The notes: generated from the letters alone by a model not told the origin. 64,000 nt of DNA from Castor canadensis (GCF_047511655.1 NC_133400.1:6716001-6780000), one strand, 5' to 3'; positions 11,728 to 24,276 are shown, counted from the stretch's first letter. Translations and numbers: made by a program.

Positions 11728-12045
11728 AAGAGTATGGTGGTACATATCTGTAATCCCAGTTACTCTGGAGGCAGATATCATGGTTCAAGGCCAACCAAGG
11801 CAAAAAGTTAGTGAGACCTTTATCTCCACATCAGGCCAGTTATGGTGGTACATGTCTGTAATCTTAGGTAAGTGGGCATAGATTGGAGGATTGTGGACCA
11901 ATGTCAGCTGTGGGCAAAAATGTGAGACCCTATCCAAAACATAATTAAGCAAAAAAGGGCTAGGAGCATGGTTCATGTGGTAGAGAACCTGCCTAGCAAG
12001 TGCAAGGTCCTGAGTTCAAACTCCACTACCACAAAAAAAAAAAAA
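11728..12045 (+). repeat. B1-B1-ID trimeric SINE arrangement
   Basis: Two successive B1-like heads (GGTGGTACATATCTGTAATC at about 11736; GGTGGTACATGTCTGTAATC at about 11843) precede one ID half (TGGTAGAGAACCTGCC...GAGTTCAAACTCC) and a poly(A). Confidence 0.75.
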
Positions 12046-12136
12046 AGGAAAGAAGGAAAAGAGAAAAGAAAAGAAAGAAAAGCATCCAACTGGGTCTCAT
12101 TAGAAACCATGCAGGGTGGGGGGTGAAGGAGTGGAG

Positions 12137-12205
12137 AGGCTGGGGGTGTGTCTCAGTGGTAGAGCACATGCCCAGCCTGTGCCAGGCCTGGGTTCAATTC
12201 CTAGC

Positions 12206-12243
<38 letters not shown>
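12137..12243 (+). repeat. ID-like SINE ending in (AC)n microsatellite
   Basis: TCTCAGTGGTAGAGCACATG and GGGTTCAATTCCTAGCA, then about 19 AC units (12206-12243). Confidence 0.85.
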
Positions 12244-12245
<2 letters not shown>

Positions 12246-12271
12246 TCAAAGAACCAGTTCTCACAAGTGTT

Positions 12272-12391
12272 TTGAGCTGGGTATGCCTATAGTACCAGCT
12301 TCTCTGGAGGCTGAGGCAAGAGGATTGCTTGAGGCCAAGAGATCAAGGCCAGCCTGGACAACAGAGTGAGACCCGATCTCAAAAAAAAAAA
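12272..12391 (+). repeat. B1-like SINE monomer
   Basis: GCCTATAGTACCAGCTTCTC, GAGGCTGAGGCAAGAGGATT and GTGAGACCCGATCTC followed by poly(A). Confidence 0.8.
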
Positions 12392-12477
12392 CACAAACGT
12401 TTAGTCTTTCAACAGAGTTTAAGTGGGAGATTGTTTTCCCAAGTCATGGAAGTGCTGAGAGGCAACACAGGGGCTGT

Positions 12478-12985
12478 TCTGCCACCCTAATCCCTGGAAC
12501 CGTGGGTCAGATAAGACACCATGCCTGTGGCTATGCCACCTCACATGGCACGGGAACTTTTCAGATGTGATCAAGGGTGCTACTCAGCTGGTTTTAGGAG
12601 AGGGAGCCTGCTTGGGCTTATCCAGTTGGGGACACAATCTGAACACACTAGCCCTTAAAAACAGAGAACGTTCTCCGGCTGGAAACAAAGAAAGACATGG
12701 AAGGAGGAGAAGTCACAGCAGTTTTAGGTGTGAGACAGATTTGATGCACTAATGCTGGATCTGAGACACAGGGACCACATGCAAGGACTGAGAGACATTT
12801 AGGATCTGGGGGCAGAATTCTGCCAATAAAAATGCTATTGGAAGCAGAGCCCTCCCCGGAGCCCTCAGCAGGAAGAGCAGCCCTGTGATACCCCAAGCAG
12901 AGCCCAGCCCACTTGGACTTCTGACCTCCAGAACTGTGAAGTAATGCATTTGAGTTGTCTGAAGCACTAGTTTGTGGTGGTGTGT
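12478..12985 (+). repeat. Old dispersed repeat, copy 1 of a shared family
   Basis: Shares CCTCCAGAACTGTGAAG-type endings and the AATCCCTGGAACC-type opening with 49655-50100, and in reverse complement with 43330-43750. LTR-like in layout, but the family name is not certain to me. Confidence 0.55.
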
Positions 12986-13659
12986 TGTAGTGGCAGTTGG
13001 AAATGAACACATGGCCCTCCACTCCTCTGCAGTGCCTGCTTGGCCAAGCCCACCCGGAAGCCAGTGGGCCAGGGAATGTGGGAAATACAGCTCCCTGCAG
13101 TGTAGAGCAGGGAAGGGGGAGAGAGAACTGGGCACCAAGAGTCTACTGACTGGCCAACTTCCCAGAGGAGGTGAGAGGTAGGAGATAGCCAGAAGCACAG
13201 GTATGTGCTCAGGGAAGTGGGAAGGACATGTGTAAGGTGCTGGAGGTGAGAGAGAGCTTGGTGGGGCAGGAATTGTAATAACACCTAGTAGTACTAATGT
13301 AGATAGAGATGAGGACCCAGCCAAGGAACTTGTACTTTATTCCACTGACATCGTGAGGCACTGGAGGATCCTGAGAAAGGGAGGGATGCAGAAGTTGGTT
13401 TTAGAACCACCCTAAGGCTGCTGTGAGTCCCTGGGAGACAAACAGGGAGGCTGATAGGTAGGAGATGATGGTGGTGCAATGGCAGCTGGAGAGAAATGGG
13501 AGGATTCTAGACCTAGAGGAAAACTGGAAGGATGGTTCGCTGATGGAAGTCTAGGATGACCATTCTGTGTCTAGGGAGGCTGGACTAAAGGAGAGGCTGA
13601 GGGAGGGAGGAAGAGCAGAGGACAGAGGTGGAGGGGTCAAAAAGGGAGAGCAGATGAGT

Positions 13660-14100
13660 GTTCTAGGGCCAGTGAAACTGAGACCACAACTGGGAGGAGG
13701 GCATCAGACTACACAACTCTGTTCCCTCACAGTTCTGGAGGTCAGAGTCCAAAACCTAGGTGTCAGCAGGGTCACGCTCCAGGAGAAATCTCCTTTGCCT
13801 CTTCTGGTGTCTGGTGTTTGCTGATGACCCTTGGCGGCCTTGGTTTTTGCATGTGCCATTCCAATCTTTGCTTCCTTTTCTTCATGCTGCTCTCTCCCTG
13901 TGTGTCTGGTGCCCATGCCCGTTGTCTCACAAGGATGCCAGTCATATTTGATTAAGGGCTTACTTACCCTAATGACCTCATTTTAACTTAATGACATCTG
14001 CAAAGACATTATTCCTAAATAAGTTCCCATTCACAGGCTCCAGGGTTTAGGACTTTGACATACCTTTTAGGAGGCACAATTCAGTCCATATCAGAGACCA
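13660..14100. repeat. Probable old interspersed repeat
   Basis: CACAGTTCTGGAGGTCAGAG, then a pyrimidine-rich middle, then CATTCACAGGCTCCAGGGTT and GCACAATTCAGTCCATA resemble the reverse orientation of a common mammalian repeat. The rest of 12990-14600 shows nothing else recognised. Confidence 0.45.
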
Positions 14101-14617
14101 AGATTTGGGATATGAGGTGTCTGGATATACTGTGATGATCATGTAGAGATCTCAAGGCAATTAGACATACAGGTGAGGCACTCGTGAGAGAGCTGACTGG
14201 GGAGTCAGGGGCAGATGGTTAACAACAGGGCACAGGAAACAGGGAAAGCAGGGCAGGAATTCAGGCCCAGGGGAGCATCTGAAGGTGCCTGGCTAAACAA
14301 TTACGTATGCATTTAAATATTTCAAGGCCTGGAACAAGTATGGACTTCTGAGAGGCAGAGGATGCAGGGTCACAAGGATACTCTCAGGTCACAGTGTCAC
14401 TGTCCCCTTCTCCCAGGCTCCTTTGCAGGCATCTAACACATGGGCAGGAGGGAGAAGTGTTGGATGACTGTGGTTTTCCTTGGGTGGGTTCCCCATTCCT
14501 CCTTTGCAGGTATCTGATACCCCGATGCACACAGGATTCCTAATCTTACCCACCCTCGCTGGTTCTCAGCATGTAAGTTTCTACTTAGGCCATCTGACTA
14601 GATGCTAGTGGACCAGT

Positions 14618-14800
14618 GAGTCTCAGAATGGGTTTCTAAGTCAGCAGTACCAGCACCACTCCGAAGCTTGTTAGAACAGCAGAATCCTGGACCTCACCCA
14701 GACCTGCTGAATCAGAACCCCTGCAGGTGGACCTAGAGCTCCATGTCTACCCAAGATCTCCAGGGGATCTGGCACATGCTAAGGTCTGACAGCAGTGTGC
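14618..14800 (+). mobile_element. MER5A-like hAT DNA transposon relic
   Basis: ACCTGCTGAATCAGAACCCC, the flanking CTTGTTAGAACAGCAGAATC and the GCACATGCTAAGGTCTGA end follow the MER5A order. Confidence 0.55.
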
Positions 14801-15014
14801 CAGACCTGGGCTGCTACAGGGCAGGAATCCAACTTCCCTGTCCTCTTAGTCCTTAGGCCAGGGCCTTGTCTCCAGTAGCTCCCAATAGACATTTGTTGGG
14901 CAATGCTTGTAAGAGAACACATGAGGAGAAAGTCATGTGTGAAGCTCTGCTGAGGGCATGTCCTTTTGTCTTGCCCACCCTTCCTGCTTCCACCGGAATG
15001 GGGGGCCTTCCTAG

Positions 15015-15125
15015 GACAGTGCCAGGGGCTGCAGGCATGCCAGGTGGCAGCAGATGGAAGCTACTTTGGAGACCTGTGTTCTACTCTGGGCAGCTACCTG
15101 TGGGTCCACTACCAGTGCCAGGAAG
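15015..15125 (+). CDS. PKD1L2: PKD1L2 exon 4: SUEL lectin domain, C-terminal half
   Basis: The phase-1 acceptor CTAG gives [11 protein letters not shown], then SYFGDLC and SYLWVHYQC. These match the C-terminal half of SUEL domains (FGDxC and YLxVxYxC pattern). It ends phase 1 at GTGAGT. The frame is open and the key cysteines are present. The upstream intron is about 5 kb and repeat-rich. Confidence 0.93.
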
Positions 15126-15999
15126 GTGAGTCCCCAACTTGCTTGGGCTTAAGGATTTCTTTTTTTCCATAGTATGTCAGGATTTCCGGGGCAGGAGGCA
15201 GGAGCCACCCACCTGGGCCAATCTACTGTATGCTGAGAGACTTCTTCCCCCAAAACAGTCTCTCGGGGTAAAGTTTTGCAGCTTCTACTGCAGAAGCTAG
15301 GTCAGAAGCTAAACGACAACAAAATTTAACCCAGGACTCTTCAAAGGAGATGTCATAGGGGTGGCCCAATGACAAAAACAAGGTTGCTTGGTTGGAAGAG
15401 CCAAAAGATCTCTTGCTTTAGATAAATGCAAATCTTAAACATCATAAGATAACCAACACTATCACAACTTATGAAAGTTTTATAATTAAGAAGGAAAAAT
15501 TCTTCCCTTCAATGATCCTACTCCCCATAAGGAAACACCATTAATTACTTAGAAAAATAAACTCTTTCCTGCTTTTAAAAATGTTTGCATAGACACATAT
15601 GATTGAATGTATTTATGCATACTTTTTATAAACTATAAAAAATAAACAGGCATCAGTGGCTCAAAAAACCACATATGTGCTTGTGTACCTGTAGCTATCT
15701 CTGGGTATGGTAGCAGTGGCAGCAGAACGGGGGCCGAGAGATGGACAGATGTGCAGGGAAGGCTTGCTTCTCACTCTATATCCTGGATACATTTCCAGTT
15801 CTGTGTCATTGTCATGTATTACCTATGCATGAAACATAAATCTCAAAAGAAATTTCAAAAGTAAAACTAAAACAAAACATTACTTGCCTCACTTAAAATA
15901 GCAGCCAGGTGGATCGAGGACAGTTAAGTTTTAAGCAGAATGTGGAACTTTGCTCTGAGAGGGCATGAGGCATCTTGGACCTTGTGTTTGGATCTGCAG

Positions 16000-16147
16000 G
16001 CCTGAGGCTGGTTGTGCCCAGTGTAAGTTTTGTCTTTGACAACGTCACCATCTCTCTGACATGGCTCCTCTCTCCCTATGTCGGAAACCTGTCCTGTGTA
16101 CTCAGCATGGGAGATGGCCGCACTCTGGATCCCTACTACCCTCCCAG
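16000..16147 (+). CDS. PKD1L2: PKD1L2 exon 5: PKD-like Ig fold, first part
   Basis: The acceptor CTGCAG precedes GCCTGAGGCTGG. It encodes [19 protein letters not shown] followed by MGDGRTLD, the strand and D-G pattern of a PKD domain. It ends phase 2 at GTAAGA; the split codon reads through to Ser with exon 6. It is intact. Confidence 0.9.
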
Positions 16148-16159
16148 GTAAGAGCCTTG

Positions 16160-16460
16160 AATCAGGTTGTATCAGTCAGTTTTGGCCTCTTAACAAGCTG
16201 CCCCCAAACTAGTGACTTAAAACAGTAGTTATTTCCCATGGTTCTTGGAAGGAATGGATAGCTTTTCTTTTCTGGGCTGACTCTGCTGGAGCTGGCTGGT
16301 CAAAGAAAGCCTTGCTCCCTCACTTGTCTAGTGATCAGCTGAGTGTCAGCTGCAGACCTGTGCCATTTATCACCCACAAGGTTGTCCTGGACTCTTTCCT
16401 CTAGTGATGGAAAGGTTCTTAGCAGTGAGAATGAACTGTTATGAATTGTATTTAGTTTCT
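16160..16460. repeat. Probable old interspersed repeat in intron 5
   Basis: GTGACTTAAAACAGTAGTTA with the following text resembles the beginning of a common mammalian element. The remainder up to 17030 shows nothing recognisable. Confidence 0.4.
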
Positions 16461-17034
16461 TTCTATAAAGGTGGAGAGTTAACTCTGCTCCCTGGAGGAT
16501 TCAGAACAGTGTCCTCAGGCCCAGTGCTGCACGCTGTGCCCTAAGGGGCTGAACATCAATGCTCACTAGTCCTGGCTTGCATCAGTTTCTACCGCTCCAT
16601 AGCTGTGTGTCTTGGGCAATGCTGCTGTGTTTCTGTGGGCCTCAATTGCTTTGTTTCTAAAAACCAGGGGAAAATTATCTTGCACAGCACCACCCAATGG
16701 AAACAAGAGAGTGAGGCACATGTGCACCACAGACATTGCACCACAGTTCCAAGTAAAATGGGCTCCAGCTGGAGGTCCTGAGGCTGGGGTTATGATCCCA
16801 GCTGCTGCTAATGTGATTCAGACCCTCACAGCTCCTGGGCACTGCTGGCTTTCCATTTCCTTCCCTGTCATATCTATTGATGGCTGCCATATTGTTTCAT
16901 GGTAGAAAATGAAAAACTATACGTGATGATGCTGTGAGAGGGGAAATGTCTAAATGATACAAAATCCCACGTTTTCTTTTTTTTCTGCTTGCTACCATCT
17001 ATAAAGGAAATAATGGACGCTAAGTTACACAATC

Positions 17035-17262
17035 TTGTGTGTGTGTATGTGTGTGTGTGGTACTAGGGTTTGAATTCAAGACCTTACATTAATTAGGCAG
17101 GTGCTCTACCACTTAAGCCAATCTCCTAGTCCTTTTTAAAATTTTTTTGCTTTAGTTATTTTTTTGAATAGGGTCTCCTGGCTTTGCCTAGGCTGGCCTG
17201 GACTGAGATCCTCCTGTTACACTTCCCTTGTAGCTGGGTCATAAGCACGAGCCACCCTGTTA
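17035..17262 (-). repeat. (GT)n run followed by antisense B1-ID dimer
   Basis: A short GT repeat (17035-17060), then GGTACTAGGGTTTGAATTCA (ID half, reversed) and a B1 half with AGGCTGGCCTGGACTGAGAT. Confidence 0.75.
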
Positions 17263-19460
17263 AATTGCACACTTTCAGCCCTCAAATCTTACACAACTTG
17301 AGTTTGTCATAAGTCAAAATTGACTGTGTGCAGCCCTACTAAGACCTTTAAGTGACAGGAGCACTTTCCAGTGATAAACAAACAACGCTTTCAGAAGCAA
17401 ATGGGGAAGATGCTTATATTTGTTCATTTTAGACAGCGAGTTCATGTGATTGAAATCTAACAGAAACAATAAGAATGCCATTTCTCTGGGCATTCGCTCT
17501 AAGTAAAATACCCTCACATTTAAAAAAAAAAACTCTCTTAAAAGGAATAGATGATGTCATACCCTTCTTCCATGACCACACCGGAGCGATCCAATTTCGT
17601 CTCCTTAAAGATTTGGTGAACCTTGAAGCTACCACATAGCTTCTTCCGTCATCTTATTACTGGGGGAGGGGTGTTTCTGATGCCTTCTCATCCATGTGAG
17701 CAGCTTCAGCATTCAATTTGCAATGTGGAAAACTGCATGAATTTAAAGCACAGCAGGATCCACACACCTTATGTGACTATCACTGTACTTTTCTTTCATG
17801 TGTTTGTACAGACTCCTGCTTTTGCTCACTCCTCATTAGTCCAAGAGGTAGAGATTTTAAATTCGGATCCTCTGTGTCCATCATAGATACATGGCTGTGC
17901 TAAAGTGTGTGGGGGGCTGGGGGTGGAGACGATCCACCCTCAAGTGGAACCAGCAGAACAAAAGGCAGAGCCTTCTCTGTTAAAAGCCATCTTCTCTCTT
18001 CACATGCTCCATGCCTCGTGTTCATTTGCATGGTGGGCTGTTTTGTTTCTCCGTCCTGGAAAGCTTTACTGCATTTCTGAGATTGTGTTATGGACCTAAT
18101 GGGACAATTTGCCTGAGGCAGAATTCGTCCAACTCCAGCGTTGGGTAACTAGGCGCCACCTTCTGGCAGATCTGGGGATTGATGTTCTTCTTCTGCCCTT
18201 ATTCAGAGCTGCCTAAACTGGAGCAGTCTTGAAGGGAGGGGCTGACACAAGCCTTTGAGTGACTCAGATGTAGCAGGATGGTGATGGTCAGAGAGCCCTC
18301 TAGAGCAGAAGTACTTTGGGGGTGGAGGCAGGTCTCTAAGGCAGGAACAGTGGGGCTAGGGAAAAAGGCCAGCCTGGGCCTGAAAGAGCACAGTGTATTT
18401 GGATAGCTCTTCTTCCACCTGGAGCCAGCTGGGATTATGGAGATTAAGCACTAGGAAACAGGAATGCAGGAGGTGGGGGTGCTATGATGGGGCATTGGGA
18501 TGCGGTAATAACAGAAGCCCTGCCGATCCCACAGAGCCCCTGAGCTGAGGTGGCTCTCAGAGTCGTCCTAAATTGAGGCCAGAGGGTGGACATTTATACC
18601 CCAGCATTGAGCAGTCCCTGGAGGCAGAATGTCCCCGGGGAGGGGACATTTCCCTGTGTGAGTCCACTCCCTTTGCCTGGAGATGGATTCCACTGTGGGT
18701 CCTGGAGGCACTCGTGCCTCAGTCTTGAAGGATGGAGTCTGGACAAGACACTGCAGCATCCAGAGAGAAGAATCTTTAGGCCTGGGAATTCCCTGATCTA
18801 TGTTGTAATATTATTGCTAGTGTTACTAATATTTACTAGTCAATTTTATGGAGTATAAGAGACTACGACAAAAAAAAATAACTGGCAGAGTTGATCCTAA
18901 AAAATAGGCAATTCTTACTATTGTATTAATATTACACAAGAGTATATAATACTTTTATTTTAATAGGCTAAGTGGCACATGTCATCTTACTATAAAAAAA
19001 CTGAAAGATTTGGAATTCTTGCATAGCAGATAATTTGTCAACCTTTGTCTCCTCTAAATCTTACAGCAGCTTAGCCAAGATTGGGATTGCCTTCATTTTG
19101 TGGCCTAGGAAACCAAAGCTCAAGAGAGGTTAGTTGTGATAAATATCACACTCGTTATGCAGATCACCCGTGGGTCCCAGGAGATGTAATTTCCAGCTTC
19201 GACCCTTTCTGCTCTTTCATACTGCCCAACTTGGCCAGATGGCTTCATCTGCCAACCTGGATGGCCACTTGTAGGTGATTAACAAAATGGCACCGGCTAT
19301 GGTGTACCTAACAGTCAGACATTCATTATTTGTCAAGACCAGAAATGTGAATTTTCTTCTTCATGTTCTTTTCAAAGGAAAGCTACATCCCATTAAAGGC
19401 AAATATAACACCAATAAGTGCAAATCAGTGAGTGACAGTCTTGAACTAATTTTTTAACTT
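17263..19460. other. Intron 5 interior: nothing recognised
   Basis: No exon, RNA gene or clear transposon was identified except a possible MIR trace near 19060-19135. Short open frames here lack conserved motifs. Confidence 0.5.
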
Positions 19461-19463
19461 TTT

Positions 19464-19675
19464 TTTGTGGTAGTGGAGTTTGAATTTAGGGCCTCACGCT
19501 TGCTAGGCAGGTACTCTGTCTCTGAGTCACTCTGCCAGCCCAGTTTTGTGTTGGGTATTTTGAAGAAAGGGTCTTGTAAACTATGTGACCAGGCTAGCTT
19601 CAAACTCCCCCATCTTCCTGATATCTGCCTCCTCAATAGCTAGGATTACAGGCATGAGCTACCAGCACCTGACTT
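19464..19675 (-). repeat. B1-ID dimeric SINE, antisense
   Basis: GTGGTAGTGGAGTTTGAATT (ID half) and CTCCTCAATAGCTAGGATTA, CATGAGCTACCAGCACCTGA (B1 half). Confidence 0.85.
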
Positions 19676-19737
19676 TTAAGTTTCTCTTGCAATACAGCAT
19701 ATGTATGGAAAAGTGCATAAAAATACAGCTCATCTCA

Positions 19738-19812
19738 GAGCTGGGGATGTAGCTCAGTGACAGAGCGCTGGGCTGGCATGTTCAAGGCCATGGATTCAAC
19801 TCCCAGCACTAA
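19738..19812 (+). repeat. ID-like SINE
   Basis: GGGGATGTAGCTCAGTGACA and GATTCAACTCCCAGCACTAA. Confidence 0.8.
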
Positions 19813-19859
19813 AAAACCCCCACAATCCCCACCCCCATAAAGCTCAACTCACTTTTACG

Positions 19860-20350
19860 CAATGAACACACACATGTAACCAGCACTTAGATCAAGAAAC
19901 AAACATGGCCAGCCTCTCTGAAATCCTCCAGGTCCTTTCCAGTCTTCCATCCCAAGGATAACCCCTATCCTAACTTCCTAATATCACAAGTTAGGGTATC
20001 TGTGTTTGAAATGCATTAAATAGAATTATGAAGTATACATGCACTCTGTGTCTGATTTCTGTTCAACACTACGTTTTTGGGATTATCCATGTCCTATATA
20101 ATTGTGATTTCTTTTTTCCTCACCATTGTATAACACTCCACTGTGCTAATATACCTCAACTTTCTTATCCATCCTAGCCTGGATAAAAATTTGTTTGGTT
20201 TCTTATTTTTGGCTATTACAAACTGTGCTGCCATGGACATTCTAGTGCATCTTTTGGTGTTTATATATACATATAAGCACATGATACTATTGGATTTATA
20301 TTCAAGAAAGGAATTGCTGGGTCATAGGATCACTGAATGGATTTTTAAGT
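19860..20350 (-). repeat. Old L1M 3' region, antisense
   Basis: TTTTTGGCTATTACAAACTG, CATGGACATTCTAGTGCATC and GGAATTGCTGGGTCATAGGA are the typical antisense landmarks of ancient L1 3' UTRs. Confidence 0.6.
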
Positions 20351-20663
20351 TCTTGTCTCCGTCTTTTTATATTCTGAGCATGTCTCTGCTTTGCTGGCAG
20401 CAGTTTCTAAAACCACTTTGTAGTTTTCTCCCTTGGGTAAGATCCCTGGGAGAGAAATTGGGAAAAATCTATTTCTCTGCCTTTAGTCCTGGGCAATTTC
20501 AGTTGACATCAGACTTCAGAGAATGGGATAAATGGCTTCTTCCAGTCAGATCACTGAAATGCAGACTGACTTTTGCTATTCAAAAGCATCCTTCTCATTT
20601 CCATAGAAGGTTATTGTTTTCTTGTTCTAAAATCTACATTTTCTGATATTGTTCAACTTTTTC

Positions 20664-20745
20664 TTTTCTTTTTGCAGTGCTGGGGATCAAACCCAGAGCC
20701 TTGTGAGTACTAGGCAAGTCCTCTATCACTGAGCTACATCTTTAT
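20664..20745 (-). repeat. ID-like SINE, antisense
   Basis: GTGCTGGGGATCAAACCCAG, then TATCACTGAGCTACATC. Confidence 0.75.
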
Positions 20746-20759
20746 CTTCCTTTCCTCCT

Positions 20760-22720
20760 TTTACTTTAATCTAGCTATATCATTGTGTTTAAAGTGAATT
20801 TCCTGCAGAAATCATGTGGTCGGGTTTTTTTTTTTAAGATCCAATGTGGTACAATTAGAGTGATTAACCCATTTACAATTAATGTAATTGTTGAAAAAGT
20901 TATATTTAAGCCTTGCATTATATTTATTTACTTGGTGGTTCTGGGGTTTGAACTCAGGACCTCATGCTTGGGCCAGGCAGGTGCTCTATCATTTGAGCCA
21001 CTCTGCCAGTGTTGGGTAGTCTCATATTTTATGTTGGATATTTTCATTTTGAGATAGGGTCTCAAGAACTATTTGCCCAGGATGGCTTTGAACTGTGACT
21101 CTCCTGATCTCTGCCTCCATCCAAATAGCTAGCATTATGGGTAAGAGCCACCAGCACCTGGCCTAAGTATACCATTTTTAAAAATTGCTTTATGTTTGCT
21201 GCCTCTGTTTATTTTTTCTTCTGCTCCCCCTTCCTGCCTTCTTTTGGATCATTTGAGTCTTTCTGGCATTCCTCTTTAACTTACCTATTGGCTTTTGGCT
21301 GTATCTCTTCATGTTACTCTTTTAGTAGTTTCTGCAAGGCTTACAGTATTCACACCTAACCTTTTGGGTCTGAGCAGGGTTAACACTGTACCACTCCAAG
21401 TCAAGTATTGAAGCCTTACTAGAAAATAGGTCTTCCTAACCCACCCTCCTGTATGCTATGATTCTCCATCCATGTACATTGAAAACACCTTTCAACAGCC
21501 ACCTGCATTTGAAAGAATTTAAGAAGAGACAAATAGTCTGTTTATTTATGCAGATCTTTAGCATTTCTTGTGCTCTTCCTTCATCCCTGAAATTCCACAT
21601 TTCCCTCTGATGTTATTTCCCTTCCACTGGAAGAACTCTCATTAGTGTTTCTTTTAGAAACAAATTCTCTTAGTTTTCCCAAAAATGTCTTCAGTTGCCT
21701 TAGTTCCTGGAAGATATTTTTGCTGAACCTAGAATTCTATGTTGACAGCTCTTCTTTTAGCTTTTTAAAACTGCTGTTTCACTGTCCAACCACTATGATT
21801 TCTGATGAGAAAGTCACAGTCACTCACATCCCTGTTTTCCTTACATGCAACATGCCCCCTTTTCTTCTGGCTACTTTTAAGGGGGTTTTCTCCCTTATTT
21901 TGACTTTTTCCTCAGTTTCATTATTGTGCATGTGAATGTAGTTTTCTTTACATCCCTCCTCCTCATTTGGAGTTCACCAAGTTTCTTAAATCTGCAAATA
22001 TATGTCTTTGTCATGTTTGGGAAGTTTTCTACCATTATTTCTTTAAATATATTTTATACAACATTTCTTTTCCCTCTCTGGTGTTCCAGTGACACAAAAG
22101 TTAGACCTTTTGATATTATTGCACAGGTTGCTGACACTGCTCATTTAAAATTTTTAATATTTTTCTCTCTGTTCTTCAATTGGATAATTTCTCTTGATCT
22201 ATGTTCAAATTCACTGGCATTTCCATCTTTCATCCTGATTCTGCTATTACATCTATCCAGTAAGTTTATATCCAGTAAGTCATTATGGTCTGCTAGGAAC
22301 TCTACCACTTGAGCCATCCATATCCCAGCTCCATCCAGAGAATTTATTGCAGACACCATGTTTTCAAGTCTAAAATTTCTATCAGGTTCTTTTTTTTAAA
22401 AAAAATGTGTTTTGTTGTTGTTGTTGTTTCTCTGCAGAAATGTTTGTCATTCCACTTATTTCAAGAGAGTTTACTTGTACCTAATGGTGCATGCTTATAA
22501 CAACTGTTTTTAAGTCTTCATCTGATAACTCCATCAGCTCAGTCATTTCAAGGCTGACCATCTATATGTTTTCCCTTGAAATTTGGTCACATTTCCTTGT
22601 TCTTTGTATATCAAGTAATTTTGGATTGTATTATGAACATTTCAAGCAGTAAGTTCTGAGATTCTGGGTCTTGTGAAATTCTTCTGGATAATGTTGATTT
22701 TAAAATTTACTTGTTTTGTT
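20760..22720 (-). repeat. Old L1M, antisense, interrupted by a SINE
   Basis: GATCCAATGTGGTACAATTA, TGATTTCTGATGAGAAAGTC and TTGGGAAGTTTTCTACCATT occur in the order of an antisense ancient L1 body/3' end. The dimeric SINE at 20932-21163 splits it. Confidence 0.6.
20932..21163 (-). repeat. B1-ID dimeric SINE, antisense, nested in L1
   Basis: TTCTGGGGTTTGAACTCAGG (ID half) and AAGAGCCACCAGCACCTGGC (B1 end). Confidence 0.85.
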
Positions 22721-23542
22721 TTAACAGGCAGACTTGGGTAGGTTTAGAGCATGCATGTGGCTTTTCTTCTGTGTGCAGTGGTGTCAAGTTGGTTCAGTGT
22801 TCAGAGCTGCTCAGGTCTGTCCCTCTCATGCACCACGCAGGTCATGGCTCAGGTTGCAGTGTAGTCCACAGAGCCTTTTCACTTTCTTCAGGTCTGTTGT
22901 GCACATGTGCAGTTTGGGGGGTGAGTTCATGATTAGTGCTGGCTCACACATGGGATTAGGGGATTTTTTTCTCTATGTCTCTTTTCTCCAGTGTTTTCTA
23001 ATAACCAGAGTCCCCTTTTGTGTTCCCAAAGTGAAAGGTCTGGGAATCTTTGTGGGTCACATGAGAATTTTTTTAGCTAGTCCTCTGGGTAAAATGAGAA
23101 GCAAAACATGCCCGTAACTTGGATACGTTCAGATTCTGATCCCATTTTTTAGATGGAGAAAGTAAGGCTGAGAAAGGTAGTGTGGAACACTGTATTTCAC
23201 AGATGGAGCAAGAAGGCCCAGAGAGCATGTGTGTGGGGTGTTGGGGGTGTAGGGGGTGGGAGAGCTTACATGACTCACAAGAAGCCAATAGCAGCAAAGG
23301 GACTTGCAGCTGACACTCACCTCCCTGCTCCCTGCCCTTTAGAAACAGCTGTGCTGTTTCTACCACACCTGATCTGCTCTTGGACCTGTCAGTGTGACCT
23401 TCCCTAACTCTGAGGTTGGGCATGGCAGGTAGCATCTTTTCCTTTCTTGTTTCACTTTTGCACAGCAGGGGAGGTGTGAGTGCATGTGTGAATGTGTGTG
23501 CTTGTGTACCCAGCATGATAACGTTCTCACTGTGGCCGGCAG

Positions 23543-23772
23543 TGTGTCCAGCAACGTGACCCACCAGTTCACATCTCCTGGGGAATTTACTGTGTTTGCT
23601 GAGTGCACAATGAGTGAGTGGCATGTGACAGCTCAGAGGCAGCTGACACTGCGAGACAAGATGGAGAGCCTCAGGGTCACTGGGTGTGCTGGCCTGTCCA
23701 GGTCCGGGGCCAGCCTTCTCTGCCGGACTGTCTTCGGGGATCCCCTGTGGATTCAGGTGGAGCTCGATGGAG
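23543..23772 (+). CDS. PKD1L2: PKD1L2 exon 6: end of PKD-like fold and linker
   Basis: The phase-2 acceptor CGGCAG gives [10 protein letters not shown]. It continues with [11 protein letters not shown] (the PG-x-YxV-like strand of PKD repeats), then a linker with SLRVTGC and [11 protein letters not shown]. It ends phase 1 at GTGAGT. The preceding intron of 7.4 kb is full of old L1 and SINE sequence. The exon is intact. Confidence 0.9.
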
Positions 23773-23902
23773 GTGAGTCTGCAGGACTGAGAAGGTCAAG
23801 GCAAACGGCTGAATTCTTGATTCCCTCCAAGTCTATCTGGCTAACTCCAGGCTTTAATAAAGAATAACAGCAATCACTTACTGAGTGGGCCTTTTAGCTA
23901 CC

Positions 23903-24045
23903 ACTTATTCATTTATTTAGCACCTATGTGTGCCACGCACTGTTCTAAGTGCTTTGCCCACCAGTACTATTTCCATATTGTAGATGAAGAAATGGCAGCA
24001 AGGTTCAGAAATTTGCCCAAAGTCAAAGTCTAGTAAGCCCAACAT
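23903..24045 (-). repeat. MIR-like SINE, antisense
   Basis: GCACTGTTCTAAGTGCTTTG and TGTAGATGAAGAAATGGCAG with TTTGCCCAAAGTCAAAGTCT follow the reverse MIR core. Confidence 0.7.
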
Positions 24046-24276
24046 TCCCAAGTCCTTCTTTTCATGCACATAGCCCTGTCTCAGGAACTGAACTGTCACC
24101 CCATGTCTTGTTGGGGGTTTGAATAGGATTAGGTGAGACTGGGAGCACTGCCAGCTGAGTCTGAGCCCATCTCAGCACAGTCAGAATCAACCAGCTTTGC
24201 ACAAAGATGCTGCTCCAGTCAGGGCCAATGCTCAGCTGCACAAGCTGGTACGGCCATACAAGCTGTTAGGCCTTGA

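Noticed and set aside
12749..13324. A 191-codon open frame on the minus strand within intron 3
   Set aside because: It lies partly over an old repeat, has low-complexity Ser/Pro/Leu-rich sequence, no domain and no splice or promoter logic; chance frame.
20143..20646. A 167-codon plus-strand open frame with hydrophobic stretches
   Set aside because: Derived from antisense old L1; not a membrane protein gene.
21645..22312. Phe/Leu-rich open frames resembling membrane segments
   Set aside because: Translation of T-rich antisense L1.
23073..23624. A 183-codon minus-strand open frame
   Set aside because: Antisense of exon 6 and intron; no recognisable domain.
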